Origin: Owenia fusiformis
Taxonomy: Eukaryota > Annelida > Polychaeta > Sabellida > Oweniidae
NCBI GenBank assembly: GCA_903813345.2
Contig: CAIIXF020000011.1
Location: 32,976,166-33,040,165, forward strand
DNA length: 64,000 bases
Direction of reading: 5' to 3'
Shown here: in pieces, positions 12,448-25,700 of the stretch
Layout of the letters: every line of letters starts with the position of its first letter
How positions within the stretch are numbered: the first letter of the stretch is position 1
The notes under the pieces: model-generated
Seen by the model: only the letters and a program-made list of their open reading frames with translations
Told to the model about the DNA's origin: nothing
Database searches by the model: none
Made by a program: the position numbers and the translations under genes

Positions 12448-12798
12448 AACATGAGATGTGTGTATTGGGGATGGGGGTGGGGGGTTCAAAATGGCTTGTA
12501 TCACAAATAACGAACACGATTATCCATTGTGAAATAAGCGTTTTTTTCATTTTTAGGTTCTAAAATAAGCCGGGGAATGTCCAAATGGAAACTGCTGACC
12601 TATTTTTGGAGATCAAATTTCGAACATGAGATGTGTGTATTGGGGATGGGGGTGGGGGGTTCAAAATGGCTTGTATCACAAATAACGAACACGATTATCC
12701 ATTGTGAAATAAGCGTTTTTTTTCATTTTTAGGTTCTAAAATAAGCCGGGGAATGTCCAAATGGAAACTGCTGACCTATTTTTGGAGATCAAATTTCG
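12448..12798. repeat. 175-bp tandem duplication, nearly identical
   Basis: Copy one is 12448-12622 and copy two 12623-12798. They appear identical except for one extra T in a T-run, implying a very recent duplication. Each copy contains the G-rich word GGGGATGGGGGTGGGGGG near its start. No coding sequence. The near identity could also be an assembly artefact. Confidence 0.9.
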
Positions 12799-13967
12799 AA
12801 GTCAAACTTAAATCGACCTCTGGGTGACCCCGGGATGGTGATTCAATTCAAATTAAACGGTTGAATTCCGAACGTCTCAATTCCAGGATCGAGATTTTCA
12901 CCAATCTAGATTAATTTTCTAATTTCATGTTTTTTTGATACGTTTGTATTGACACGTGCTGGTGTGCTCACCTCCAGGTCATTCTGAAGTACATTCTGCC
13001 TTCAAGAAAGAAAAACAACTGCCGTGATATCTCATGATGGACAAAGGTAGATTTTCCGAAGTAAAATAAGTAAAATAAACTTGGAATTGTGATTAAAATG
13101 AAGAGCAAAGAACAGTGAGAGAGTTTGGGTAAAAGACCGACTACACCTGGACACAAGACGAGTTGGTATTTTCCATAGGTATCCTCAAAACAGGGTTCAT
13201 AAAAATTCCGTAGTTGGTGTTTTTCTCCTATAGCTCAAAACAAGGTTTAGAAAATTGTGAAAATTGACAGCATTGGCATCATGGGCCCCCAAGAGCCCAT
13301 GGTATTGGTCAACTGGTCCCCAAGACAACTCGTCCCCAAGGTAACTCGAAGTTATAGATACATATTGAGGGAATGTGACACACGCGCAAATTCGCACCCT
13401 AAAACATATAGTGGTGACGTTGCGCCCTTTCAATAGATCGCATACCTTGGCATAGCAGTAAAAAGTCATGCAAGGCCTTACACATTTTACTGTACTTGGG
13501 CTAATTCATTTATCGATTGTAAACGTCCTCCTGTTCTCACGAAAAAAGCAAATCTTGTAGTTTCGTTGAATTCATTTTAAATATCGTACAATCCCCCTCC
13601 ACACTTACTGCACGGTGTATTTCCACTGACGTCTGGTTCCAATTTCCATAATTCCAAATGCATTTGTGTCATTCTTTGAAAGATAAAAGCTGATATCACG
13701 ACAATAACATCGATATCGATGTAGAGCCCTCACACGTATAATATAATTGTTTTATAAAGTAGGACATTCCATTAAAAAGCAGAAATCCTGGGTTCTTCCG
13801 AGAAACCTAGTCACTTGACATTTTGAGCTAAAATGAGAAAATATACAATGATAAATATATGGAACCGACCATCCGATTTCTCGATGATTTCTTGGTTCAG
13901 AATATCACGTGACTAAATTAGGAAGATTAAAATGAGTTGAGTCTTCTCCAACAGAATTTCAAGAAAT
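12799..13967. other. Intergenic, nothing firm
   Basis: No gene seen. Around 13300-13345 there are two CCCCAAGACAACTCG / CCCCAAGGTAACTCG words, the inverse of the CTTGGGTACCAGTTG repeats at 30708-30770, so this holds a fragment of the same dispersed family. Confidence 0.5.
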
Positions 13968-14018
13968 GACGAGGTAGTCTGATGGTATGATCCTTGCTCA
14001 CGACTCGGTAGGGTAGTT
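13968..14018 (+). repeat. tRNA-Pro-like 5' half relic
   Basis: The stretch GGTAGTCTGATGGTATGATC followed by CTTGCTCA resembles the D-arm and start of the anticodon arm of an animal tRNA-Pro, including the internal A box. The 3' half with the B box is missing and a MITE starts immediately after it at 14019. Probably a truncated SINE head or a tRNA pseudogene interrupted by the MITE. Confidence 0.3.
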
Positions 14019-14365
14019 CCCCGGGGGGTTCACTCCAATATACTTCTTAATACCTATGTGCCGCCCCAAAGACCCCCTTTTTGAGCATTTTTTCCATGGA
14101 AATTTCCTCTCAAGATAGAAGGTTTCCATGTTTAATTCCTCTGAGACTAATAAATGACTTAAAAATCTACTTTTCTAGTGATTTGTTCCAAGCCTCAGCA
14201 ACTGATTTAACGAATTTAATACAATTTTCTGTAGAAAAACTGAATTTTGACTTAAAAAAGGGTACTTTTTTAGACAATTTCCATGTTTTTTCCTCTCAGA
14301 TTGGCCAATTTCCATGTTTAATGCTCAAAAGCCTACCCAAATTATTTGGAGTGGACCCCCGGGCG
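14019..14365. mobile_element. MITE with CCCCGGGGGGTT-CACTCCAA ends
   Basis: The left end CCCCGGGGGGTTCACTCCAA and right end TTTGGAGTGGACCCCCGGG are imperfect inverted repeats bounding about 347 bp. The word GTGCCGCCCCAAAGACCCCC follows the left end, as in a repeat I recognise as common in lophotrochozoan DNA. The 120-codon ORF covering it is not conserved protein. No clear target duplication. Confidence 0.65.
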
Positions 14366-15539
14366 TATATTCGATTCCTAGTTGAATCTTTTTTGTTTTT
14401 AACGCTATGGCTGTTTGATATTACGACTAAAGGCAGTCTATAATAGTTTTGCTTCAAGACCATGGACTATCTAGTACATGTAGATATGTATGTAGTCCAG
14501 ACTCCAGGGTTTTAAAGCAAGACTAAGTTTTTAACTGCGTTAACTAAATATCAAAGCTGATTTTCTTTTCAATTGTGAGAAAATGTAAAAATAATATATG
14601 TCCAAATATTGCGTTTTAACTTCAATTTAGAATTTGGTTTAAACATTTTAGTTTTACCATTCACTGAATTTGGAGTATAATAGACTTTAGTTAACAAAAG
14701 TAATATTCCTGTCATTCGAAATTACTTAATGCCTCTTCTAGTCAACTACTGTGCCCATTGGAATCTCCCTCCTCTCCAGAAGCCTGATGGTCTCAGCATG
14801 GGCTCTACCACCTGCCCATGGTCTCAGTGACTTGTGTCCTGTTCAGATTTCTTTGCAATCCCTTTGTATTTGAAAATTAGGAGTAGAGGAGTGCCTATTG
14901 CTCTTGGATGGTATCATTTATTCTTATTATCAATTATGTATACGTTAACAAGGTGATTCAAATTTTAACATCATCCGTGTCACAGTATGATACTATTACA
15001 GATTTATGAACTTTATTACACATGCATACCCATAAAGGGTTAAGTGTACACAAAGTAAACACTAATTTTACAATATAGTACTATCAATACAACAGAAAAC
15101 AGTATATATAACAACACACACAATTAATACTTCATAATAAATAAATAAGTAAATAAATGAACAAATAAATATGTATCATGGATGAGCACATGAATGGTGA
15201 TTGTGATATACGCGTCCATTGTTTATGTCATATATCACACCCTTCTATGTTATAAATACATTTATGAATAAATTCTGCTACAATTTCAATTTCTTTATTT
15301 TCACAAGACATACAATATTGGAAAACAAGGAATCGTCCTCCATGTTGAAAAGGTGTTTAATTGGATTGCCGTGTGATTCAAGTTTATCGAGCATTTGCTT
15401 TCTATATATACTGTATTTTTTACATGAAAGCATATTATATGTTTTTCGTTTTCTATTAAATTGCAAACCTCTCAAATTCTTTCATCGATCTTTAATTTTG
15501 GGCGTTCGTTTCTACAGATCTACCTGTTTACATGTATTA
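14366..15539. other. Intergenic, AT-rich
   Basis: No gene seen. Contains a short AAATAAAT-type microsatellite around 15135-15172. Confidence 0.5.
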
Positions 15540-15544
15540 TTAAT

Positions 15545-16393
15545 CACCCTATGCAGACAGAGCCTGTGGGAAATATTGGGTGCGGAGCAAATGAGCGGAG
15601 GGTGCGGAGCTAACGGTTATTTTTGAATTTAAATTTGGGATATTTCTGAAACTAAGCCGTTTTGGGACTTCAAATATGCCAAGATATGTGTATTTGACAC
15701 CAAATATCAATACAATTGTGAAAATAGTAGCGCAATTCATTCTATAGCGACGCAGTGTGCCTTAAACCTTTCCCAGACCTATATATTTTGAAATTATCCT
15801 TTTAATACTGAGTCCCCAGCATTCATAAAAAATGGTGTTCAAGGTGCACTATCTATACAAATTATTTTTGCATCTTGGAAGCCAGGCAGTATCTGTGTGA
15901 TTTTATAAAAATTCGGAAATGTTCTTCAGATATGAGCCCCTCTAAATATTGGGTGCGGAGCAGCTCCATAAACGTAGCTCCGCACCCAATATTTAGAGGG
16001 GCTCATATCTGAAGAACATTTCCGAATTTTTATAAAATCACACAGATACTGCCTGGCTTCCAAGATGCAAAAATAATTTGCATGGGTAGTGTATCTTGAA
16101 CACCATTTTTTATGAATGCTGGGGACGCCGTATTAAAAGGATAGTCTCAAAATATATAGGTCTGGGAAATGTTTAAGGCATACTGCGTCGCTATAAAATG
16201 AATTGCACTACTATTTTCACAATTTTATTGATATTTGGTGTCAAATACACATATCTTGGTATATTTGAAGTCCCAAAACGGCTTAGTTTCAGAAATATCC
16301 CAATTTTAAATTCAAAAATGACCGTTAGCTCCGCACCCTCCGCTCATTTGCTCCGCACCCAATATTTCCCACAGGCTCTGTCTGCATAGGGTG
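15545..16393. mobile_element. 850-bp palindromic MITE, copy 2
   Basis: Same element as 7157-8006, 849 bp: arms 15545-15960 and 15978-16393 with the same 17-bp loop. It has its own 5-bp target duplication, TTAAT (15540-15544, 16394-16398), so both copies are independent insertions. The copies share several left-arm versus right-arm differences, so they descend from one master and the arms have not been homogenised. The short ORF in each arm is again a by-product. Confidence 0.92.
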
Positions 16394-16398
16394 TTAAT

Positions 16399-19300
16399 GT
16401 CTCAAATGTCTCCTTCTTTAGCTGTTAGCTTTTTAATAAAGGATGATTATATTAATCTCAAAGGTTGTGGTCTTACTTGCAAACTATTTTCTGACATTTT
16501 ATCTTAGTCTCGGATCTTGGAATAGAATCGTTCAGATACCTATCACTTCTTTTTGCTTTAATTTTCAACTAAAATGTGTTTCTAGGAAGGAACTAATGAG
16601 AGGCCATGATTTCTCATGATATATCTTATGTTCACATTTCCTTGCATTCACAATTATGTCAAGTAACGTGTCATTTGTGTGTTATCTGCCCCCGGGGAAT
16701 CTTGAAAATATGTTGAGCGCTCGAGCAAGCAAAATTTACGTTAAACGACAAGACTGCCAAGATGTCGCTTGTTGTAATAGTACCCTATACAACGGATATG
16801 CGTATACATAGGAATGAGAAATTTAACGGTCACACTGTGGTAAGAGCTATTGATATACTTTAAACGCTCTAATAAACTGTCATATTAGCTTTTCATTTTA
16901 TTAATTGATTTACGGACATAGCTATTTGTGATAACAAGAGATGTGCATGTGTGTTCATTTTACTTTAATCAGTGAGATTAATGGTTCAGGTTCTATATTT
17001 CTAGCACAAAGAAAAATAAAAAGAGGCAAGATGAGGTTGGGAACAAAAAGTATTTGTTTCCAAAAAGTTCCACACTATAAAATGATATCAAATGGGGCAT
17101 AGGTATTTCTTAGAACTGGAACTGGAAGTGGCATACAATATTACCCACCAAGCTTACGCCTTTGTTAAACTTGATAAACCGCAGTGTAAAGAAATTCTAG
17201 AATAACAGCACACTACCATACCACGTGACCACGTTTAAAAGGGAAACAGGGTACAGATAAGTTGCAAATGGAGGACGTGGGTTTAATACCATATCTGTAA
17301 AATACATTTAACATTCATGTCTAGTGTTCTACAAGACATAAAATAAATTCATCAAGCAGTTTGTAGAACATTGTTGGCAAAAACCATATAGGTAAAGATA
17401 GGTACTAGTGTGCGCAGTGAAGCAAAACTTGAAAGCAATACAAGATACATTTCAGTAAATATATTAACGTACATTTCGAAAATGTTACTTATTTTGACAT
17501 TGGTATGTAACGAAAAAACCACTTAACTGTTATTTAAACTGCGTGTCAGTGTGTTATATATAGATGTTTTCTAGTATGTTATTCAACTGTATTTTTGTGA
17601 ATCAATTGTTTTTCTAAGATCTTAAGGCGAATAAAAAGTCGTCCCAGAAATGTATCTTTACTTTGCCGTAAGGCATAACATATTGTGAAACATTTTTCCT
17701 CTTGTCACAAAGAGGATAATGTTTGTTTCGAGGTGTCTTGTGATGAGCGTTTCATGATTAAATGCAAAATCACTGGAGCAGATACCATCCAAATCCAAAA
17801 ACATTTTACTTTTAACACTTCCTTAACTGCCAATAGGCTCATCCCATTCCCAAAATATCGAGGAAAAATTTAATTATCAAATATTGACACCCAAAGCACA
17901 GAATTTTTGTTCAAAACCAAAATATTTCTCTCGATGGGTGTCTGTCAATTAATAGTGAGTTTAAGCTTACATGTAAAATCGAAACGCCAAACTGTACAAT
18001 GTACGTATAACCAATCGTCCATACAAATGCATCGCTGAAAAAACTCCCGTTCACGTTGACAAAAACAGTACTGCATGCTTAAACTCCCTAATAACGATGG
18101 AAGGTTCCCAAAGTATTGGGAACGTGATTCTCGTATTGACAGGTGAAACATTGCGAAACGTTCACGGACTACCAAATAAAACTACAACGGCCTACTTTTC
18201 GAACGAAAATACGCTACGCGGTTCCACATTGTGGGTAATGTAACAGTAATGTTCATATTTTTATTTTATTTCCCACTTGACATTACCAGTGGGAAATGTA
18301 TCACATGGCCTAATAGGTGGTTGACGACTGTAGTGTAGTCAGTCTCGATCAAGCCGTCCTAAAAAATTGTAAAACGGGATGTGGTCTGGTTGAACGTGTG
18401 GTGAGTTGTGCGAATCTCTGAAAAAAGATGGTTTTGCGCAAAAATGTTTTAAGGGCAAGAGAAACAAATAACTTGACTTTGCTTAGATATCATGTGACTT
18501 TGTCTGCGCGCTGTTTTATTTTGTTTACCATAACATAATCTAGTCATGATAAAGATCTTAGGATGAGCAAATATAGTGACAATGAGGACAGGCAATTCTT
18601 CCCATAAAACAATAGTGAAAAATGAACCCTTTCTCTGGATATTGTTTTATTCAATTTAATTTCCTCTCGTAATGTGATCCATCAATACAACAACACGGTA
18701 AACATGGTAAATTGAGAAGAAAATGTGTATACTGTAAAGCTATTTAAATTATAAATATATATCGTACATGACATTCTGATTTCCCTCGTCTGATCTCATC
18801 CATATTTCTTTGTCCAGTTATACCTACTCCCGGGCACCTACTTTATGATTTGAATCACATTTCCCGAGCGTGCACTACAAGAGGGATGTCAAGGACCATG
18901 GTGCAATATTATTTGAAAAATATATTTATATATTCTTACTCTATTGGGTATAGGATAAAGCAGGTATGTACGGTCGGTTTGAAAATGGGGTTTATCTCAA
19001 GGAAGATATTTCCCTCTCTGGATAAAACCCATATCCAGAACCCCCCAGTACGTATGGATGTAGACAACCCATCAATCTGTTGGTCTGTCCGGGGAGACAT
19101 GAAAAGATGAAGTTGTTTCAGATTCAAAAATAGGGAAATAAGGTGTTAACATGCAAATATCACCACCTGCCATTTGTTACAGACGCTGAACACCAACCGC
19201 CGACTTGCCACCACAGAAAGTTGGAGACTATAACAATATGTGGCCACTTGTGGTGGTGACATGAAAAGGATAGCAACAATACGCCTAGAATGAAACATTT

Positions 19301-19598
19301 TGGTCCACTTAAAGATGTAAAAGATAGCAGTAAGTCTACTTTATATCACGATGCCATTTGTTCATTAGAATAGAAAGCTATATATATCAGATTTCCACAT
19401 TTCAGTTTTCTTGGGGAGATAAAATGGCCAAAATGTGACACCCTACAGACAATAAATTAGCACTTCATCAGCGTCATCACTTTTCACAATTGGCATCAAA
19501 TTTTAATAGTCTCCATGTGGTAATATACACCTCCCACAAATGGAGAACTGATTAGAAAAACTCTCAACATCAGAATTTAATTAGCATCAACTGCACTA
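16399..19598. other. Gene-free stretch upstream of the RPL10A 3' end
   Basis: No recognisable gene. A small hairpin (TGGGGTTTATC pairing with GATAAAACCCA, about 18985-19031) is related to the 1174-1635 foldback. Around 19150-19260 and 19430-19530 lie pieces of a dispersed family marked by GTGGTGACAT and its inverse, also found at 39110-39240, 40340-40450 and 43985-44100. Confidence 0.5.
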
Positions 19599-19604
19599 TT
19601 TATT
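19599..19604 (-). terminator. RPL10A: Candidate RPL10A polyadenylation signal
   Basis: The first AATAAA on the minus strand after the RPL10A stop, about 115 nt downstream. It fits a short ribosomal-protein 3' UTR. No transcript evidence. Confidence 0.4.
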
Positions 19605-19719
19605 GGCCAGCTCTTGTTTTATACACCAATAATTAATTAAGTCCATCCCCCACCGCTGGTTTATGACTTCGATGGAACACTGGAAAATTGTCAGTGTTAT
19701 TGTAAACAGTCTATAGTGC

Positions 19720-22700
19720 TTAGTAGATTCTGACAGCGGGTGTCATAGTTCCCTTAATGTACAGAGCACGCACGTTCTGCCAGTTCTTCTTCAGGAGAGA
19801 AACGAGGAAGTTGATGGACATGTTGATATTAGCAAACAGCTCATCCTGAGTCATGTTAACATGGCCTACAGCAATAGCAAGACACAACACCTGCAAACAC
19901 AAATCAACAAGATTTTAGCATTTCATTCTTGTTCTGTTGGATTCATTTTTAGCCAAAATGCAGTAAAAATAGAATTTGAAGATTTCATTTATAACACAAG
20001 CAATGGTAGTGATCCACGAATTCACGAAGGTTATGTAAGCTCGCGCACACATATGACGTCATACGAACACTTTATTATGTTCATAAAATTAACCATAATT
20101 TACGCATCACCTCCAGACCATGCTCAACCAGTGCGTATAAACGTATCATTTTTAATTCAAAAGTTTACCATAAAAACTTTATAATTATTTTCAAATGTTT
20201 AATATATAGGTGTTTAGAAAATATGTAGACGATCACGATCCTTAGTTGATTCGTTTTTGAAGAATTTTAAGCATCGTGGATTAAATAATAATTCACTGAT
20301 TTTCTAATTTTTCACATGCTATCAATTGGATAAATCAGTTACAATCTGTATATTAAAATAAATTTTAAAGAACTTCATATTCTGACTCATAAATGTGTGG
20401 ACATTGACCAGAAAAGTGTAGAATTACAATGTCACACTGACATTTACAGGTGCTCATGTGGCTAACATGTGTTTTAAACATGATTTGATTGGTTCGATTC
20501 GTGTTACGACAGGTTTGCGGGTTCGTATTTGTTTACGTCATACGTATTTACTAAGATGGCTTCATGAATAAGGCCTCAGATATCAAACTAAAAATCTGAA
20601 CAAGTCACCACCACAGCAAAAAATCACAGGTTTTCAAGTATGTAATTCTAGCATTGCTATGCTTTAAGCATCCTTGTATCTATAACACACACACACATAA
20701 GACTTTTCACTTCCAAATTGATCACTTGGTTTTTGTATTAACTGACCATAACTTAATAGCACAAACTTAAAATCTATAAAACCTCAAATTGTTTGAATTC
20801 CTGTTGAAAACTTGTTTCAAATATAAAACATGCAATGAGGTCATATTTGATAATAGCTATATTTGGAACAATCTAAACATAACTTACAAGGGAAAAGTTG
20901 TATTCTTTTAAAAATTGGAAAAATGCAGGTATCAACTAAAGAATATAAATATCTTCAAACAAATGATGCCTAACAATGCAGGTATCACTCTTGAATATTT
21001 TGTCATTCAAAATGCATTGAAAGACAATTGCACTTGGTCAGAACTAGACAACAGCAACGCCAAAGCGTAGCAAATCCCATCGAACAGTCATTGCTGACAT
21101 TTTTACAAACAAAGTATATAGCAAAAATGGCAGCCATTTTTCAAATGCCCACCTTCTACCAAAAGTGTCATTAGACAGTGTGCCATGCCTATAGTATTCA
21201 CATACCAAATATGAACAAAATCGCTCCACTACTTTTCGAGTTATAGTAAACTATGTTAAAATGGTGGCCATTTTGCAAAATACTTGGGCCCCTCTACAAA
21301 ATTTAAAGCTTGGTTTCATGTAAAAGAAATTATGAATGATGATGCTTTACTGCTTTAAGCGGTAGTTGGCATTGTCAAGCAAACTCATCTCTTGTCATTG
21401 TTCTCACTATTCATCAATTTATTTTTTGTTACTTGTTCAAGCATTTTGAAAGAAGGTGGAGACATCTTTTTAAAACAAAAATCTAACAAAAACAATGTAT
21501 TTTTTCCAATGACCAAAACTGCTTTTCAATTCCTGGGATAGTTTTAAATGTGACTCTATTAACTGACTGAATAAGCCAACAAGGATTTACCTTCTTCATC
21601 TGGAACTTGATGGTTGCCTTCACATCTTCAACCTTGGTGACCATGTTGTCCTGGTGAGTGAGAAGGGTAGGGAACTTGCCAGCTTTGTTCAAACCAGGTC
21701 CAAGGATACGAGGGATCTGCTTGATCAAGGAGTCTGAGGCCATGAAAGCACTGTACTTCTTGGCTAAAATCAAGAATGCAGGGATGAATATTAAATATAA
21801 AAAAATCAGACAAAGGGCTTTGTTCAATCCAGGTCCAAAAATACAAGGGATATGCTTGATCAGGGACTCCGGCCATGAAAGCAATGCACAACACTGTAAT
21901 TTGCAGTCAGGAATGCAAGTCTAAATACATCATAGAAAGGGCTTTGTACGGCCTAGGTCCAAAAACACAAGACCTATTTGATCAAGGAAAACGGTTCCAT
22001 AGACTTTTTTGCAAGATGGGCATTGAAAAGGCATGTGTCCAAATTTGGAAGTAAATCTGTTAAGTGGTTTTCATGGAATCATGATGACAAAAGGATGTGT
22101 CCGGGTATATGCCCTTTTGGTCCCTTAGTCAAATGTATGTGAAATATGGTTTTTATTACTGACCTAGTTATATTTGATAAGTATATTTAGTTTTTCACGA
22201 GTTTTGATGCATAATTAACCCCCTGCTGAGAGTCAGAATAAGTATCTTAACAAACTAAAAAATAGTCATTATCATAGAAAAAACACCAATGGCAACATGT
22301 ATGACATACAAAGAAGGAATAACTTAAGACCCATGAAGAATTAAAGAGAAAATCATATTTTTGAAATATATTTAAGGATTAGAATTTCCCGCCAAATTAA
22401 TTTGAAGGGGGAAAAACAAGATGGTTGCCATTTGATGTAAGAAATATCAGAAAAAAAGTTGCTTCACTTTTAGTTTTCACAAGAAGCACAGTTTTCCGGT
22501 TTAGGTTTTTTGACTGATTCTGACTCTTCATCACAAGGGTCATGTATAGAGATTATAAAATTGAAACCAAAATGTTGTGCTCAGCATGAATTTGACTGAA
22601 ATATGTGTAACATCACCAACACAATTGAAGTCACATAACTGGATGCTCAGTAACTTTGAGTGACTATAACCCCTTGATTACCCAGATAAACACCAATTCA

Positions 22701-25700
22701 CTTATCCAGAAATACCATTCAATGTCTATACAAAGAAAGTAACCAATGTTTTGGAAGATGTTTCAAACTTTTTGCATAATTAATTCATTTAATATTTGCC
22801 ATTGATTTTTTTTCAATTCCGACAAAGTGATATGCACTGTCTTTGATGCCAATATTCTTCATCAATTGTGACACAAATTGATATTTTTGTAATCTCAGAA
22901 GAAGGATAAAATATTGAAGTTTAATAATATGTGTGATCGAGTTGGTTTTTCAGACATTACAATTTTCAATATTTTCTAAGTCGATACCCAGACTCATCCT
23001 TTATCTAATAACTTCCAAGATGGCCACCAGAATGCAAGATGGCTACCGAAAAGTTAATCAGTTCTACAACTTCTTACATTGCAACATGTGAAAAAATTTG
23101 ATGGAAATAAGTTAAGTGTTTTCCAATGGCAAAATTTATCTAAACACCTCCAAAATGGCCGCCAGAATGCAAGATGGCTACTGAAAAGTTAATCAGCTCT
23201 AGAACTTCTTACCATCGTAACATGTGTAAAAATTTGAAATAAATCCCTTAAGTGGTTTTCCTGGAATCGCAATGACAAGATTGATTTAAATCTTCCAAGA
23301 TGGCCACTGAAAAGTTAATCAGCTCTAGAACTTCTTACCATGTTACATGTGTAAAAATTTGGAATAAATCCATTTAATGGTTTTCTTGGAATCGCAAGGA
23401 CAAGATGGATCTAAAAACGTCCAAGGTGGCCGACAAAATGCAAGATGGCCACCAAGTGTTAATCAGCTCTAGAACTTCTTTCTATGTTACATGTGTCAAA
23501 ATTACCCACCCGCTGAGCTGACGACAATATCGTACCTTTTTTAGGTACGATAAAAACTTCAAGAACAACTTACTTGAACACATAAACCTACCTAATTTCT
23601 TCACCAACTTCTTGTTTTTGTTAAGTTTCTTGAGTGCCTCAACATCCATGCACTCAATGCCATTAGCCTTGGCCTCATCCATATGCTGCTGATCTCCCAG
23701 TACGCACACAGTCATCTTGGGGCGAGGGATGTTTTTGAGTCTTAAAACACACAAATTACATTGTTAACTAAAGGAAGCTGCAAGTGCGAATCATTAATCA
23801 AAACAATTTCAGCAAATATGTTGTGCGAAGAACTCATGGCATTTATTTTAATAATAAGGTTACTGAATGCAATTCCATTCCCTTTTATGAATACAACACA
23901 TTGCAATATGCATATGAACATTCAAAGATAGACAATTGCTTAACAATAGCACACATTTCTGATTGTTCCTTCTAAGTTACCTTCCAGAAATCATGCATTA
24001 AGCAAGATTACATAGATTTGCGACAGATACCAAAAGGTTTCTATCTACCCAATTGTTTCCGACTCTGGGTGAGAGTCAACCCTTGATGTCTCGGACTTGC
24101 AGCAATTTGATGATTCAGGTCAGTAATTGCGACAATTAAGATTGTCTTCCCATAATTTCAAGACCCTGGGTAGGGGTCGTAAATGGAGACAAGGGCGGTG
24201 ATAGACCATCAAGGATCTACAACCTTCCCATTTATTTTAAGACCCTGGGTCAAGGTCCGTCAATGATCTGACTTCCTGATAGACTTCAACCAAGTTTGTA
24301 TTATCTTATAATAAAGTTTTGTACAGAACTTGACTTGGTAGAAGTTTTTCAGGTTTTGGTTTCCAAATGGAAGAGCTGGCCATACTTCACGGTTCCAGAG
24401 AAACGCTTGTCCTTTTGTGGATCATAATTCTTCAGGGATATTTGAAGTTCAATCGTCTGAGTAAACTTGCGAGGTTTGTCTTTAGTGTATGCCACCACTT
24501 GCTCAATGGCCTCCAACAACGAATCACGGGTAATTTTACTGAAAACAAGTTATTTCACAAATTAATAGCAGACAAATGAAACAAGCATGCTGTACAATTT
24601 GATAATAATGTTAGCGGAATTTGTAAAGAATTGTCACGGTGTAAGATGGAACAAGATGGAAGTTGACTCTTCCATATATTACTAAGACCAACTTTCAGTT
24701 CTCATGAAGATTGATGCTTTCCATTCTTTTGTTACATATATTCTATTGCAAAAGTGTGTTATGTCATCATCATTTGGATACACGATTGATCAATTTTACT
24801 GATCATTATATCGCGGGTTAGTACGAGAAAGTTAAAACATGAACATCAACACAAGTTCATGAGCTAAAAACAGTGTTAGGTAATAAAAAGCTAAAACAAT
24901 AGGTTAAAAGACAGTATAAGATTAAGGCATGGGTGTAAGGTAGTGAGCCCTTAGACTAGTCTTGAACTGGTCTAAGCTCTCTGCCAATACAATGCTGTCA
25001 GGTAGTATATTCCACTCAGGTATGGTGCGTGGGAAAAAGGAATGGAGCATTGCATCCTTCCTGCAACTGTACCTCTGGAAGCTCTCACTATTTGAAGTCC
25101 TTGATCTGCGCTGGAGAGGCATGAGGTATGTGTCTGGTTGGATTGCAACAAGTTGTTGTTTGATCTTATACATCATCGTCAACCGTTGTTGCTGTCTCCT
25201 CGTTTCAAGTGGTGTCCATTGTAGTGTATTCAGCATTGTTGTCACTGAGCTGTAACGGCTGTAGTCATTCATCACATAGCGTGCAGCTCTTCGTTGGACC
25301 ATTTCTAGTGCAGCTATGTGGGTTTGGGTGTGTGGATCCCATACAGCAGCAGCATACTCCAGTCTTGGTCTTACTAGAGTAAAGTAAGCCATCTGCTTTG
25401 TGTGGCGAGGGGCCTTCCACAGGTGTCTTCTCAGCATGCCAAGAAGTTGGTTGCTCTTGGATATAGACTTGTCTATGTGCTGGTTCCATTTGAGGTTGTC
25501 TTGTAAGGTAACACCAAGGTAGCTAGCAGATGGTATATGCTCCAAGGTGTGTCCACTCATTTCATACTTGTAGATTTTGGGATTCAACTTGGCAGACAAT
25601 GCTGTACATTTGTCAGGATGAAACTTCATCAGCCAAGTTTTCTCCCATTCTACAGCTGCATTCAGATCTTCTTGCAGAAGAGTGGCATCTTGTGGTGTCT

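Noticed and set aside
14081-14443. 120-codon ORF
   Set aside because: Lies within a MITE with inverted ends.
19891-24385. Intronic snoRNA in RPL10A
   Set aside because: One TGATGA on the minus strand near 21412 lacks a D box at a suitable distance; no other candidate.
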